Positions 35,810-45,908 are shown, counted from the stretch's first letter. The stretch is DNA of 64,000 nucleotides from Peteryoungia ipomoeae (GCF_004912165.1 NZ_STGV01000002.1:248001-312000), one strand, 5' to 3'. Made by a program: numbers and translations. Notes: generated from the sequence alone by a model not told the origin.

Positions 35810-37438
35810 ATGCAGTCCATCATCGACACACTGACGAGCACGGTTGCGGCAACGCATGCCGAGGATCTGCGCGCCGCCTTCGCCGCCGACCCGCAGCGTT
35901 TCAGCCGCTTTTCCGCCAAGCTCGACGATCTGTTGATGGACTATTCCAAGTGTGCTGTGAATGACGCGGTGCTCGAACAGCTGGAGCAACTGGTAAAGGC
36001 GGCCGGCGTTGCCGACAAACGCGACCAGATGTTTTCGGGCGAGCCGATCAACTTCACCGAGGGACGCGCCGTTTTGCACACGGCCCTTCGCAATCGCTCC
36101 AACCGCCCGGTTCTTGTGGATGGCCGCGATGTTATGCCTGACGTCAATGCCGTTCTCGACGCTATGCGCGTATTTGCAGATGGCATCCGCTCCGGCGAGA
36201 TGAAGGGCGCCACCGGCAAGGCGATCACGGATGTTGTCAATATCGGCATTGGCGGTTCCGATCTCGGTCCTGTCATGGCGACGCTGGCGCTTGCGCCCTT
36301 CCATGACGGCCCGCGCCTGCATTTCGTCTCCAATATCGATGGCGCGCATATCGCCGACACGCTGAAGACACTTCATGCCGAAACGACGCTCTTCATCGTC
36401 GCGTCGAAGACATTTACCACCATCGAAACGATGACGAATGCGCAGACCGCACGCGCCTTCATCGCCGATGCGCTGGGCGAAGACGCCGTTGGTCATCACT
36501 TCGCGGCAGTCTCGACCGCGCTCGACAAGGTGGCCGCCTTCGGCATCGACGCGGCACGCGTGTTCGGCTTCTGGGACTGGGTCGGCGGACGCTATTCGAT
36601 CTGGTCGGCGATCGGGCTGCCGCTGATGATTGCCATCGGCCCTGAGCATTTTGGCGAGTTCCTCGATGGTGCTCATGCCATGGACGAGCACTTCCGCGCG
36701 GCCCCATTCCGCGAAAACCTGCCGATGCTGCTGGGCGCGCTCGGTGTCTACCATCGCAAGGTCCTAGATTACCCAACCCGTGCGATCCTGCCCTATGACC
36801 AGCGCCTGTCGCGCTTTCCGGCCTATCTGCAGCAGCTGGACATGGAATCGAACGGCAAGAGCGTCACCATCGACGGCAAGCCTGTTCATGGCGCCTCCGG
36901 TCCGGTCGTCTGGGGTGAGCCCGGCACCAACGGCCAGCACGCCTTCTACCAGTTGATACACCAGGGCACGAGCGTGATCCCGGCTGAATTCCTGATTGCC
37001 GCCAACGGCTTCGAGCCGGCGCTCCGCCACCAGCATGAGCTTTTGATCGCAAACTGCCTGGCACAGTCGGAAGCCCTGATGAAGGGCCGGACGCTCGCGG
37101 AAGCGAAGAGCCAGCTCACCGCCAAGGGCGTCTCCGACGAGGATGCCGATTTCCTCGCACCGCACCGCGTCTTTTCCGGCAACCGCCCCTCGATCACCTT
37201 CGTCTACGATCAGCTGACGCCGTTCCGTCTCGGCAGCCTTATCGCGCTCTACGAGCACCGCGTCTTCGTTGAAGGCGTCGTCTTCCGCATCAACTCCTTC
37301 GACCAGTGGGGCGTGGAGCTCGGCAAGGAACTGGCGACGGGGCTTTTGCCGGTGGTGCAGGGCAAGGTTGCGGCGACCGGGCATGACAGCTCGACGGCGG
37401 GGCTGGTCTCGGCGCTGGCGGAACGGAAGCGGGGGTGA
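35810..37438 (+). CDS. pgi: Glucose-6-phosphate isomerase
   Basis: 542 residues. It interconverts glucose-6-phosphate and fructose-6-phosphate. Motifs: [13 protein letters not shown], the SIS-domain segment [33 protein letters not shown], the catalytic-Glu region [23 protein letters not shown] with the catalytic His downstream in HQGT, and the closing [12 protein letters not shown]. It is next to a PfkB sugar kinase locus and shares an upstream 10-mer with it. Confidence 0.97.
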   Translation: MQSIIDTLTSTVAATHAEDLRAAFAADPQRFSRFSAKLDDLLMDYSKCAVNDAVLEQLEQLVKAAGVADKRDQMFSGEPINFTEGRAVLHTALRNRSNRPVLVDGRDVMPDVNAVLDAMRVFADGIRSGEMKGATGKAITDVVNIGIGGSDLGPVMATLALAPFHDGPRLHFVSNIDGAHIADTLKTLHAETTLFIVASKTFTTIETMTNAQTARAFIADALGEDAVGHHFAAVSTALDKVAAFGIDAARVFGFWDWVGGRYSIWSAIGLPLMIAIGPEHFGEFLDGAHAMDEHFRAAPFRENLPMLLGALGVYHRKVLDYPTRAILPYDQRLSRFPAYLQQLDMESNGKSVTIDGKPVHGASGPVVWGEPGTNGQHAFYQLIHQGTSVIPAEFLIAANGFEPALRHQHELLIANCLAQSEALMKGRTLAEAKSQLTAKGVSDEDADFLAPHRVFSGNRPSITFVYDQLTPFRLGSLIALYEHRVFVEGVVFRINSFDQWGVELGKELATGLLPVVQGKVAATGHDSSTAGLVSALAERKRG

Positions 37439-37558
37439 CTTATCCGGCTTTTTGCTGAAGCAGCGGCGTGGCGCTACCGGACGGAAAAAGGTGGCGATTT
37501 AAAGGTTTCATCCGAGCGGGTCGCGACAATGACGTGGCCGCTTGGGCCGACTACGGAC

Positions 37559-38035
37559 TTATTTGCCTTCGATCTCGATCGCTTCCGAAGCATCGGCGCG
37601 GCCGAGATGTTGAGATTCTGAGAACTTGGGGGGGACGCGAACGATCTGCTCGAAGCCTGTGGCTTCGAAGCTGATCAACCCCACATCAAGTTCAATCTCA
37701 TAGCCCCAGCAGACAAATTCTCCGTTCGGCGATAGCCGACTATTCTGCCGGCGCACATTCGATATGGCTGTATCGCCCTGGTTTATACCGCCGCGCAAAG
37801 ACCAATCGACCGCTACCTTGAGACCTGACACATTCTGAAACGTCAACGTACAGGGAGCAACGTCCCACCCCCTGTAGTGCGTCCCCACTTCTGTCTTGTG
37901 CCATTTGAAGATGTAATCAATGTCGAAGCTGATTGTGAAAAAATGTGGCCTTGGAAAGGTCATTGAATAGACCGCGGCATCGTGCCAGCCCATTTGGGGA
38001 AAATCATCATCCGAGTAGACGGTCTGGTAGGTCAT
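37559..38035 (-). CDS. Orphan hypothetical protein, immunity-protein-like
   Basis: 158 residues from the ATG at 38035. It opens with QMGWHDAAVYSMTF, then FDIDYIFKW and CTLTFQNVSGLKVAVDW, a pattern I associate with a large group of small unannotated proteins often found in toxin-immunity (polyimmunity) neighbourhoods; this link is inference from pattern. The open frame extends upstream past a GTG at 38254, which would give 231 residues, but that stretch has no family pattern. GC content is visibly below its neighbours. Confidence 0.5.
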   Translation of the reverse strand: MTYQTVYSDDDFPQMGWHDAAVYSMTFPRPHFFTISFDIDYIFKWHKTEVGTHYRGWDVAPCTLTFQNVSGLKVAVDWSLRGGINQGDTAISNVRRQNSRLSPNGEFVCWGYEIELDVGLISFEATGFEQIVRVPPKFSESQHLGRADASEAIEIEGK

Positions 38036-38310
38036 GACATTGCCGGAGAGAACGGTTTGTGCGGCGTGATACCAGAAATTCGGTGATGACGCTAGTGATC
38101 CATGGATATCCATGGGGAAGCAAATCTGACAAACAGATGTAAGTTGTCGGGCTGTCACGTTGGCAGTCGGTAGGTCGGCCAAAGCAACAGGTCGAACCTT
38201 AAGGCTCAACTTATGGCCGCCGTAAAGATCAATTTCTTCAACTCGCAATGACACCGTAGGGACTAAATGCGCTCCAGCAATGGCGGCGGAGGTGCGGGCG
38301 ATGCCTGACC

Positions 38311-38697
38311 TCAGATTGCGGTGATCGAGACGTCCTCACCTTTGATCTGGTATGATCGCGTAAAGCTGATTTTTCTGGAAAAACAGTTCCATTCCACCAC
38401 AAAAGCTACGCTGTGTTCGCACAACTCAAGTACAAGGATCTCTCCATCTGGTGCTGCCCTCAGCGCACAGTCATTCGGCTGACCATCAACCAAAATGCTT
38501 GAAACGGAAAGGACGCTCAGTTTTACCCGGGCCATGATCCTGTTGATCAAGACATCGTCAAGGCACAAATCAATGTCGGGGCCTCGTCTGACAAAGGCTG
38601 ATACCGTTGCCTCGTGAAATGAAATCTCCTTCGCCGCCCCCTGGGGGACGATCTTCGCAAAGCTTCCATCCATCTCAGTCGCGCCTTCTGAACACAT
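38311..38697 (-). CDS. Orphan hypothetical protein, possibly related to its neighbour
   Basis: 128 residues from the ATG at 38697 (120 from 38673). The layout ISFHEATVSAFVRRGPDIDLCLDDV, a central VLSVSSILVDGQP strand and CEHSVAFVVEWNCFSRKI recalls the WHD/FHE-start beta-rich immunity-like fold of the gene just downstream. No toxin, secretion gene or transposase is visible nearby. The region is low in GC and lies between the core genes pgi and the PfkB kinase, which suggests an acquired segment. Confidence 0.45.
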   Translation of the reverse strand: MCSEGATEMDGSFAKIVPQGAAKEISFHEATVSAFVRRGPDIDLCLDDVLINRIMARVKLSVLSVSSILVDGQPNDCALRAAPDGEILVLELCEHSVAFVVEWNCFSRKISFTRSYQIKGEDVSITAI

Positions 38698-38882
38698 CGT
38701 GACCCTACCCCAAAATGCACCTCGGGGATGCCAATCACCATACCTCGAACTGTGATCATCGCCGCACCGCGGGCTTGCCAGACCCGATGCACGGTGACGG
38801 CTGCCGAATTAGCGCTAATTATTGCCGCTGCCGACACAGGCGAACGTGAGAGGGTTAGACCTTACCCCGCTCGTCCCCTACC

Positions 38883-39809
38883 TCAGAACCCAATCTCGGC
38901 CGCAGTCGGCGGGTTTGCCCCTGCCCGTGATACGGTCACGGCCGCAGCCTTCGCGCCAATGGTCAGCGCCTCGCGCACCGCCGCTTCCGAGAGTGTCGCG
39001 ACCTTGTCCTTGGTCAGCAGATCCTGGCGCTTCAGCGATGCCAGAATGCCGGCATCAAACGTGTCGCCGGCGCCGACTGTGTCGACCACCTCGACCTTGT
39101 TGGAGGGCACGGAAACCTTGAAGTTTGCGGTATAGGCGGTCGCACCTTCCGCACCCTTGGTCAGCACCACGAGCTTGGCGCCGCGTGTCAGCCAGTGGGC
39201 GGCGCGTTCGTCCTGGGTGCCGGGAAGGTCGAACCAGTCGAGGTCCTCATCGGAGAATTTCAGGATGTCGGACATATCCGCCATGCGGGCGATACGGGCC
39301 TGGTGGGCTGCCTTGTCCTTGATGAAGCCGGGGCGGATGTTGGGGTCCAGCGAGATGACGCGGGTCTTGTGCTCGCGCGTCATCAGCGCTTCATAGGTCG
39401 AGCCGCAGGGTTCCGGGATCAGGCTGATTGCGCCGAAATGCAGAGCTTCGCAGCGCTCGACCAGGGCGGGCAGATCGGATTCCGTGATCATGCGGCCGGC
39501 GGTGTTCTCATCATAGAAGGCGTAGGATGCCTGACCATTGGTGAGCTTGACGAGGGCGATTGTGCAGGGGCGCGAGAGCGTGGCGCAGTAGCTGAAATCG
39601 ACGCCGGAGGATTTCAGTGTATCGCGCAGGATATCGCCGAGCATGTCGTCCGAAAGCCCCGTGAAGAAGCCTGTGTCGATGCCCAGACGCCCCAGAGCAA
39701 TCGCCGTGTTGAAGATCGCGCCGCCAGCATAGGGTGCGAAGGCGCGCTCGCCGAGCGTTGTCTCGCGTGGCAACATGTCAATCAGCGCTTCGCCGCAGCA
39801 CAGGATCAT
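38883..39809 (-). CDS. PfkB-family carbohydrate kinase, probable fructokinase
   Basis: 308 residues. The ribokinase fold is clear: CCGEALIDMLP, YAGGAIFNTAIALGRLG, YAFYDENTAGRM, SLDPNIRPGFI and the C-terminal PfkB signature DTVGAGDTFDAGIL with the catalytic Asp. Rhizobial proteins of this type phosphorylate fructose. That fits with the Frc uptake locus at 46.5-52 kb and pgi nearby, although the substrate is not proven. It is followed upstream (minus direction) by the ATCGATTTAA element. Confidence 0.88.
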   Translation of the reverse strand: MILCCGEALIDMLPRETTLGERAFAPYAGGAIFNTAIALGRLGIDTGFFTGLSDDMLGDILRDTLKSSGVDFSYCATLSRPCTIALVKLTNGQASYAFYDENTAGRMITESDLPALVERCEALHFGAISLIPEPCGSTYEALMTREHKTRVISLDPNIRPGFIKDKAAHQARIARMADMSDILKFSDEDLDWFDLPGTQDERAAHWLTRGAKLVVLTKGAEGATAYTANFKVSVPSNKVEVVDTVGAGDTFDAGILASLKRQDLLTKDKVATLSEAAVREALTIGAKAAAVTVSRAGANPPTAAEIGF

Positions 39810-39833
39810 CTCGACCTCCCAGTCATAACTTCA

Positions 39834-39843
39834 ATCGATTTAA
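39834..39843. promoter_or_regulatory. ATCGATTTAA element before the PfkB kinase
   Basis: The same 10-mer as at 35708 lies 25 bases before the kinase start. It sits within TCAATCGATTTAATCGC, which contains the palindrome AATCGATT and could bind a LacI-type repressor. Confidence 0.4.
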
Positions 39844-39885
39844 TCGCATTTGCGCCGAAATTCCAGCGGAACTTTGAGCATTTGC

Positions 39886-40578
39886 TCAGGCGAGCGACGA
39901 AATCCCACCATTGCGACCCGACCATTCGAGCGGCGCGTCGAGGAAAGCCTCGACTTCCGACAAGGTCTTCTCGTCGAACAGTTTCTGTTCGCGGGCAACG
40001 GCCAGGACATTGCGCCAGGTGGCGATGTAGTGAAGCTTCACCTTGCCCTCGTCGAAGCGCTGCTGCGCCTCGGGAAAGATGCCATAGAAGAAGAGTGCGA
40101 TGCCATGATCGACGACGCCGCCTGCGGCCCTGACGGCATCGATGAACTTAAACATGCTGCCGCCGGCTGTCGTCAGGTCCTCAATGACGAGCACGCGGGC
40201 GCCTTCCGGCATGTTGCCTTCGATCTGGGCGTTGCGGCCGTGACCCTTCGGGGCCTTGCGCACATAGATCATCGGCAAGCCCAAGCGATCGGCAAGCAGA
40301 GCGGCAAAGGGAATACCCGCCGTTTCACCACCGGCGATGCAGTCGAACTGCTCGAAGCCGGCATTGCGCATCAGCGTGGCGGCAGCAAAATCCATGACCG
40401 CCGAGCGGACACGCGGATAGGAGAGCAGCTTGCGGCAGTCGATATAGACAGGGCTCCGCATGCCGGAGGAGAGCTTGTAAGGCTCTGCCGCATTGAAGTG
40501 TACCGCCTTGACCTCCCACAGCATCTTCGCGACGAGGTCTGCCATCACGGCGGAATCGGTGAAGGGGGTCTGGATCAT
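39886..40578 (-). CDS. pyrE: Orotate phosphoribosyltransferase
   Basis: 230 residues. It couples orotate to PRPP to give OMP. The PRPP-binding motif [17 protein letters not shown] is intact (DLTTAGGS), with the [14 protein letters not shown] loop and the flexible catalytic loop [15 protein letters not shown]. The length suits the longer alphaproteobacterial form. It follows the PfkB kinase promoter region and precedes a small divergent DUF3096 gene. Confidence 0.95.
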   Translation of the reverse strand: MIQTPFTDSAVMADLVAKMLWEVKAVHFNAAEPYKLSSGMRSPVYIDCRKLLSYPRVRSAVMDFAAATLMRNAGFEQFDCIAGGETAGIPFAALLADRLGLPMIYVRKAPKGHGRNAQIEGNMPEGARVLVIEDLTTAGGSMFKFIDAVRAAGGVVDHGIALFFYGIFPEAQQRFDEGKVKLHYIATWRNVLAVAREQKLFDEKTLSEVEAFLDAPLEWSGRNGGISSLA

Positions 40579-40707
40579 GGCGCGCTCCTGTCTGTCTTCA
40601 TTTACCCGGCAATAGCAGCAAGCGGTGCAGCCCGCCAGATGCGGCGCGATGGAACAATCTGCTTTGCCAGATCTTTACGGCTCGCCCACCCACGAAGGAC
40701 AATCCCG

Positions 40708-40863
40708 ATGGAAAACATGCTCGTCATCCAGCCGCTCGTCGCCCTCATCGCCGGTATTCTCATCCTGATCATGCCGCGCCTGCTGAACTATGTCGTCGCG
40801 ATCTATCTGATCCTCGTCGGCGTGCTCGGCCTGTGGCCGCAGCTCGGTTCGATGAATCTGTAA
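40708..40863 (+). CDS. DUF3096 small membrane protein
   Basis: 51 residues from the ATG at 40708: MENMLVIQPLVALIAGILI followed by IMPRLLNYVVAIYLILVGVLGL. Two short helices around a proline-arginine turn match the DUF3096 family of tiny membrane proteins with unknown function. A GAAGGA site lies 8 bases upstream, and a strong terminator follows. Confidence 0.8.
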   Translation: MENMLVIQPLVALIAGILILIMPRLLNYVVAIYLILVGVLGLWPQLGSMNL

Positions 40864-40893
40864 TCGAACCGGCTTCCAGCACCGACAACCGAT

Positions 40894-40922
40894 ATGCCTC
40901 GCGGCAAGCGCGAGGCATTTTT
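40894..40922 (+). terminator. Intrinsic terminator after the DUF3096 gene
   Basis: ATGCCTCGCG (40894-40903) pairs with CGCGAGGCAT (40909-40918) and runs into TTTTTATTTT. It lies in the gap between the convergent DUF3096 and pyrC genes and overlaps neither. Confidence 0.88.
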
Positions 40923-40925
40923 ATT

Positions 40926-41963
40926 TTAGGTGACGTCCCAGGACAGCGGAAACTTCGGGTCGAAAACGGTGACCGGCCCAGCGCCAGTGAAGATCTTGGC
41001 CGGAAACGCAACCGCTTCGTCACGCTTCACCAGCGTGATCCGCTCTTCATTTGCAGGCAGCCCGTACCAGGCCGGCCCGTTGAGCGAAGTGAAAGCCTCC
41101 AGCTTGTCGAGCGCGTTTTCCTCCTCGAAAACATGAGCGAGGCAGCTCATGGTGTTGATCGAGGTATAGATGCCAGCGCAACCGCAACCGCATTCCTTGA
41201 GGGGATCAACATGTGGGGCGCTGTCCGTGCCGAGGAAGAAGCGGGCATCGCCTGATGTCGCGGCCTTGCGCAGGGCCTGGCGATGATTTTCGCGCTTGGC
41301 AACCGGCAGGCAATAATAGTGCGGGTGAATGCCGCCAACCAGGATATCGTTGCGGTTGATGATCAGGTGATGGGTGGTGATGGTGCCGGCGAGGTTCTTC
41401 TCGGCGTCACGGATATATTGGACACCATCCTCTGTCGTTACATGCTCCATCGTCACCTTGAGATCCGGCAGGCGTTTGCGCAACGGGTCGAGAACTGTGT
41501 CGATAAAGACCTTTTCGCGATCGAAGATGTCGACCTCTGGCGTCGTCACCTCGCCGTGGACGCAGAGCGGCAGGCCGATTTCGGCCATACGCTCCAGCAC
41601 CGGCATGGCCTTTTCAATATCGCGCACGCCGCCATGCGAATTGGTGGTGGCGCCGGCGGGATAAAGCTTGACGGCGGTGATGAGGCCGGAGCGCTTGCCC
41701 TCGGCGACATCTTCTGGATCAGTGTGCTCCGTCAGATAGAGGGTCATCAGAGGCTCGAAGCGATCGTCGGCCGGAATGGCCTTGACGATGCGTTCGCGAT
41801 AGGCGCGTGCATCCGCGGTCGTCACCACCGGCGGCACGAGGTTGGGCATGATGATCGCGCGGCCAAAGTGGCGGCTCGTATCGCCGATCACGCCCTCAAG
41901 CATGGCGCCATCGCGCAGATGCAGGTGCCAGTCATCGGGGCGGCGAATTTCGAGTGTGCGCAT
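40926..41963 (-). CDS. pyrC: Dihydroorotase
   Basis: 345 residues from the ATG at 41963 ([19 protein letters not shown]). It closes carbamoyl aspartate to dihydroorotate. Metal ligands are visible in WHLHLRDG, the carboxylated lysine in [13 protein letters not shown], the His of [16 protein letters not shown] and the Asp of GTDSAPH. A 20-residue upstream extension of the frame is not conserved. This is the E. coli-type (class II) enzyme. Confidence 0.95.
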   Translation of the reverse strand: MRTLEIRRPDDWHLHLRDGAMLEGVIGDTSRHFGRAIIMPNLVPPVVTTADARAYRERIVKAIPADDRFEPLMTLYLTEHTDPEDVAEGKRSGLITAVKLYPAGATTNSHGGVRDIEKAMPVLERMAEIGLPLCVHGEVTTPEVDIFDREKVFIDTVLDPLRKRLPDLKVTMEHVTTEDGVQYIRDAEKNLAGTITTHHLIINRNDILVGGIHPHYYCLPVAKRENHRQALRKAATSGDARFFLGTDSAPHVDPLKECGCGCAGIYTSINTMSCLAHVFEEENALDKLEAFTSLNGPAWYGLPANEERITLVKRDEAVAFPAKIFTGAGPVTVFDPKFPLSWDVT

Positions 41964-42029
41964 GGGGGATGTCTCCGGCTTCGATGTCGCGACCGGCCTT
42001 AGCATGTTCCCCCAGACGTTCAAAGGCTA

Positions 42030-43115
42030 TCAGGCGACGCGGTCGCCTGCAGCTTTCATCGCCCTTGCGGCTTCCTCCGCCTTCTCGAGCCTGTCCTGCT
42101 CCATGATCGCCTGAATGCGGGGCAGCGCGCGCTGGAAGGCGGCAACGCATTCCGGATCGAACTGCGTGCCGGCGCGTCCGACAATATGCTCTATCGTGCG
42201 CTCGAAGCTCCAGGCCGGCTTATAGGGACGCTCGGTTGTCAGGGCATCGAAATTGTCCGCCAGGCAGACGATGCGGCCTGAAATGGGGATGTCGGTCCCG
42301 GCAAGACGGTTGGGGTAGCCCTGCCCGTCCCAGCGTTCGTGATGGCTTACGGCGATTTCCGACGCGAGCTGCAGCAGCGAGGAATGCGACCGGCCGAGGA
42401 TGTCGCTGCCGATCTGCGCATGCGCCTGCATCTGGCGGAATTCCGCCTCCGTAAGACGCCCCTGCTTGAGCAGGACCGTATCCGGCATGGCGACCTTGCC
42501 GACGTCGTGCATCGGCGCTGCGAGCTTGAGGTCATGGCAGAAATTCGATGGCAGGCCGAGTTCGATGGCGATCGCTTCCGAGTAGGCGGCGACGCGCAAC
42601 GTGTGCCTTGCCACATCCGGATCCTTGTAGTTCGCCGCAAGGGTCAGCCGATAGATGATCTCCTGCTCCCGTTCGCGCAGTTCTCCCACCGCACGTTCGA
42701 CCTCGCGGCGCAACCATTCCGCCTGATCGGCCAGCTGCCTGCGGGCACGCGACAGGCTGACGATGTTGTGCATGCGGGCGTGAAATTCCACGGGATCGAC
42801 GGGCTTTGTCAGGAAATCGATCGCGCCGGCATCGAGGGCTGCCATACGGGTCGTCATATCCCGATCGCCGGTTACGAAGATCACCGGGATCTGGGCGTAC
42901 TTCTCGAAGCGCACGATCTCGGTGTAAAGCTCGACACCGTTATAGACCGGCATCTGATAATCGATGACGGCGATATCGAAATCGAGGTCCGGCAGAGCGG
43001 AGAGGACCGCATCCGGGCTCGAAAACGGCAGTGCTTCGCAATGATCTAGTTTGGCCACCAGTTTCGTCAGCAGCTTGAGGTTCGTGCTGTTGTCGTCGAC
43101 CAAAAGAATACGCAT
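42030..43115 (-). CDS. HD-GYP response regulator (probable c-di-GMP phosphodiesterase)
   Basis: 361 residues: a receiver (VDDN, phospho-site D52 in VIDYQMP, K in FLTKPVD), a coiled-coil linker (about 125-155) and an HD-GYP domain with metal-binding H203-D204 in PMHDVGK, HHE at 258-260 and GQGYP (266-268). All the metal and GYP residues I can check are intact, so hydrolysis of cyclic di-GMP is likely. GGAGG lies 8 bases before the ATG at 43115. It follows the hybrid kinase after 16 bases. Confidence 0.93.
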   Translation of the reverse strand: MRILLVDDNSTNLKLLTKLVAKLDHCEALPFSSPDAVLSALPDLDFDIAVIDYQMPVYNGVELYTEIVRFEKYAQIPVIFVTGDRDMTTRMAALDAGAIDFLTKPVDPVEFHARMHNIVSLSRARRQLADQAEWLRREVERAVGELREREQEIIYRLTLAANYKDPDVARHTLRVAAYSEAIAIELGLPSNFCHDLKLAAPMHDVGKVAMPDTVLLKQGRLTEAEFRQMQAHAQIGSDILGRSHSSLLQLASEIAVSHHERWDGQGYPNRLAGTDIPISGRIVCLADNFDALTTERPYKPAWSFERTIEHIVGRAGTQFDPECVAAFQRALPRIQAIMEQDRLEKAEEAARAMKAAGDRVA

Positions 43116-43131
43116 GGTTTTTCCTCCGTAC

Positions 43132-45393
43132 TCAAGCAACCAGCTTGTATTTGAGGGCGCGGATTTCCTCACCCAGCGTTTCGATATCGGCAGGCCCGGG
43201 TGGCGGGCTGCGCAGTGCGTTGGCTTTGACTGCCAGGTCATTGAGACCAACATTGTAGGCAGCGCCCTTGATCGTATGCAGGGCGCGGTCGATGCCATCC
43301 GCATCGCGGCGGGCAAATGCCGAATTCAATTCATCGAGCAGTCCCGACGCATCGTCGAAGAAGGACATGACAAGCTCCTTGAACACATCCTTGCCCAGAG
43401 CGTCGACGAGTTCGCGGTAGCGTGCGGCATCGAGCCCCTGGACACCCGCCGTCAAAATGCTGTCATTCTCCAGGACGCCCGAAATTTCCGCCTGCGGCAG
43501 TTCCATTGCGGTGCTTGGCTTGAGCTTGAACTTGTCCATGTCTTCCGCCTGACCTTCCGTCGCCTGCGCAATCATTTTCTTCAATCTTTCCATCGTGACA
43601 GGCTTGGACTCAAAGCCGCGCATGCCGGCATCGAGGCAGGTCTTGCGGTCGTCATCGGACGCATTGGCCGTCATGGCGAAGATCGGCACCGCAGATGACG
43701 GGCCGCCTTCGGCAATGATCCGCCGCGTTGCCTCAATTCCATCCATGACCGGCATCTGCATATCCATGAGGATCAGATCAAACTGCTCGTCCCGCGCGAT
43801 CGAGACCGCTTCCGCGCCATCATTTGCAATGACGACATCCTGGCCGAGAAGCGCGAGGAAACGGCTGGCCACGATCTGGTTCACCTTATTGTCTTCGACA
43901 AGCAGGATTCGATGGCGCTGCAGCGGTGTATCGAGGCTCTTGCGCGCGTTTTCCGCAGCCTGCTCATCGCGCTCGGCGACGGAGACGGGGAGCTCGAACC
44001 AGAAGATGCTGCCGACGCCGACGGTACTGCTCATGCCCAGCTCACCGCCAAGCTTTTCGACGATCTCTTTGCAGATCGTCAGGCCAAGGCCCGTGCCGCC
44101 ATAGCGCCGGCTGATGCTGGCGTCGACCTGGGAGAACGGCTTGAACAGCTTGTCCAGGCCCGCCTGATCAATACCGATGCCGGTATCCTCGACTTCGAAG
44201 CGGACCATCAACTGACCTTCGCGGTAGAACTCGCGCAGCCTGAGGGTGACCGTGCCGTGATCGGTGAATTTGACTGCATTCGACAGCAGGTTCAACAGAA
44301 CCTGGCGCAGGCGCGTCGGATCACTTTTCACATGCAGCGTCCTCAAGGATTCCGGCAGATCAAGGATGACACTGTTGCCATGCTCGTCGGCGCGGCCACG
44401 GATGATCCGGACAGTGCTTTCCGCCAGATTCTCAATCTCGAAGACCCGCTCCTCGATCTCGAGCTTGCCGTGTTCGATTTTGGAGAAATCCAGGATTTCG
44501 TTGATGATCTCGAGCAAGGCTTCGCCCGATGTGCGAATGGTCTTGACGCTTGAGAGCGCCTCTTCCGGGAGATCGCCGAGTTCGAGCAGTTCGGACATGC
44601 CAAGAATGGCGTTCAGGGGGGTGCGGATTTCGTGGCCCATGGTGGCCATGAATTGCGATTTCGCGCGGTTGCCGGCATCGGCCGCCTCATAAGCCTCGGT
44701 CAGCTTCGCTGCCATTTCCGAGAGTTCGCGACTGGCCTTGCGGACGGAGCGCAGCTGGCGATTGAGTGTGACGATCAGGAAGACGACAGAGATCATCAGC
44801 AGGCCGAGCATCACCCCCGATGTCCGCTCAAGGCTGTTGATGTTCGCCGATAGTTCCGACCGCTCCGCGCTGACGCGCATGTTGGTGTATAGCAGAAACT
44901 CGTCGGCGAGTTTGCCAAGCGCCGACATCTGCGTTTCAAAGGCGGCGAGCTCCGCGGCGGTTGGCGTCGTGCCGGCAAGATAGGCGTCAAACATAGGCTG
45001 GGCGCGGAAAATGATCTCGCTGATACGGGCGATGAAGCCCCTCACCTTCTCGTCTTCGCTAAAGAAGGCGCCGAATTTCGATTGATCGACCAGCGACACC
45101 CGCGAATAGAGAATGTCATAACGCAGCGCCAGTTCCGAGACGCCGTCGTTGGTTGGCTGACGTCCGCCGAAACTCGCCAGCGCATGATTGACCTGACGCA
45201 CCTCCCGATCGAGCTGATAGACAGACCAGATGGCATTTTCACGCACGCCGTCTTCCAGGATCTGGTACTTGCGGCCAATGTCGATGACCAGGTAGATCAG
45301 CATGGCAAGCAGCAGGGCAGAAATGACCTGCAAGGTCAGGGCTATGCCACCCCGACCCATAGCCAGTTTCTGCCTAGCGCTTCCTGTGATCAC
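43132..45393 (-). CDS. Hybrid sensor histidine kinase with receiver and Hpt domains
   Basis: 753 residues: membrane helices at about 17-38 and 193-211 enclosing a ~150-residue periplasmic sensor, the phospho-accepting H254 in MGHEIRTPL, an ATPase domain (NLLSNAVKF, DTGIGI, GTGLGLTI), a receiver with D544 in LMDMQMP and a C-terminal Hpt domain with H706 in LHTIKGAA. The full His-Asp-His relay can pass phosphate to the flanking receivers. The GTG start at 45393 overlaps the stop of the upstream gene (GTGA); ATG 45360 is an alternative. Confidence 0.93.
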   Translation of the reverse strand: MITGSARQKLAMGRGGIALTLQVISALLLAMLIYLVIDIGRKYQILEDGVRENAIWSVYQLDREVRQVNHALASFGGRQPTNDGVSELALRYDILYSRVSLVDQSKFGAFFSEDEKVRGFIARISEIIFRAQPMFDAYLAGTTPTAAELAAFETQMSALGKLADEFLLYTNMRVSAERSELSANINSLERTSGVMLGLLMISVVFLIVTLNRQLRSVRKASRELSEMAAKLTEAYEAADAGNRAKSQFMATMGHEIRTPLNAILGMSELLELGDLPEEALSSVKTIRTSGEALLEIINEILDFSKIEHGKLEIEERVFEIENLAESTVRIIRGRADEHGNSVILDLPESLRTLHVKSDPTRLRQVLLNLLSNAVKFTDHGTVTLRLREFYREGQLMVRFEVEDTGIGIDQAGLDKLFKPFSQVDASISRRYGGTGLGLTICKEIVEKLGGELGMSSTVGVGSIFWFELPVSVAERDEQAAENARKSLDTPLQRHRILLVEDNKVNQIVASRFLALLGQDVVIANDGAEAVSIARDEQFDLILMDMQMPVMDGIEATRRIIAEGGPSSAVPIFAMTANASDDDRKTCLDAGMRGFESKPVTMERLKKMIAQATEGQAEDMDKFKLKPSTAMELPQAEISGVLENDSILTAGVQGLDAARYRELVDALGKDVFKELVMSFFDDASGLLDELNSAFARRDADGIDRALHTIKGAAYNVGLNDLAVKANALRSPPPGPADIETLGEEIRALKYKLVA

Positions 45394-45908
45394 GGGAGGA
45401 CCTCGATTTCCTTGATCTGCCAGACTGAGCGCGAGAAGTACTTCTCATTGAACAGCGACTGATCGAGGTCGAACGGATAGACTAGCATCATGGGGCCCTT
45501 GTCGCGGATCGACATGGGCTTGCCGTCCATCTGCGTGGCCAGGATCGTTTCAAGCTTGGCATCAGCAACCGGCACGTCGGCTGCGTAATCATTCAAGGCG
45601 CGAACCTTCAGATTGGCGCCATTTGCACCTGCCGCTTCAAGGACCGCACGGAGCAACGGCCCCTTGAACGTTACGACGCCCTTGGTCCAGGGTGTTTCCA
45701 TTGCACCCTCGCGACCGGGAAGCGCATCGAGCATGGCTTGATCAAACTGTGCCGTGTCCCCGACATTGGTTTCGCTGATGTCACCCTTCACAGTCAGGAC
45801 AACCGGCCCGACAGGGGGATCAAGTGCGAAGGCGGGCGTTGCTGCGGCGGCAGCCAACAAAAGCGTTGCCACCAGAGATCCAAAAGGCATGCGAGCGCGG
45901 TAGGCCAT
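45390..45908 (-). CDS. Exported molybdopterin-fold protein without cysteine
   Basis: 172 residues with a signal peptide (cleavage near TPAFA, about residue 28). The mature part resembles a small oxidoreductase molybdopterin-binding (sulfite-oxidase-type) domain: VGPVVLTVKGDIS, FKGPLLRAVLEAAGANG, ALNDYAADVPVAD, LATQMDGKPMSIRDKGPMMLVYP. The protein contains no cysteine at all, so it cannot supply the molybdenum ligand. It overlaps the hybrid kinase start by four bases, which suggests a periplasmic sensing partner. Confidence 0.75.
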   Translation of the reverse strand: MAYRARMPFGSLVATLLLAAAAATPAFALDPPVGPVVLTVKGDISETNVGDTAQFDQAMLDALPGREGAMETPWTKGVVTFKGPLLRAVLEAAGANGANLKVRALNDYAADVPVADAKLETILATQMDGKPMSIRDKGPMMLVYPFDLDQSLFNEKYFSRSVWQIKEIEVLP

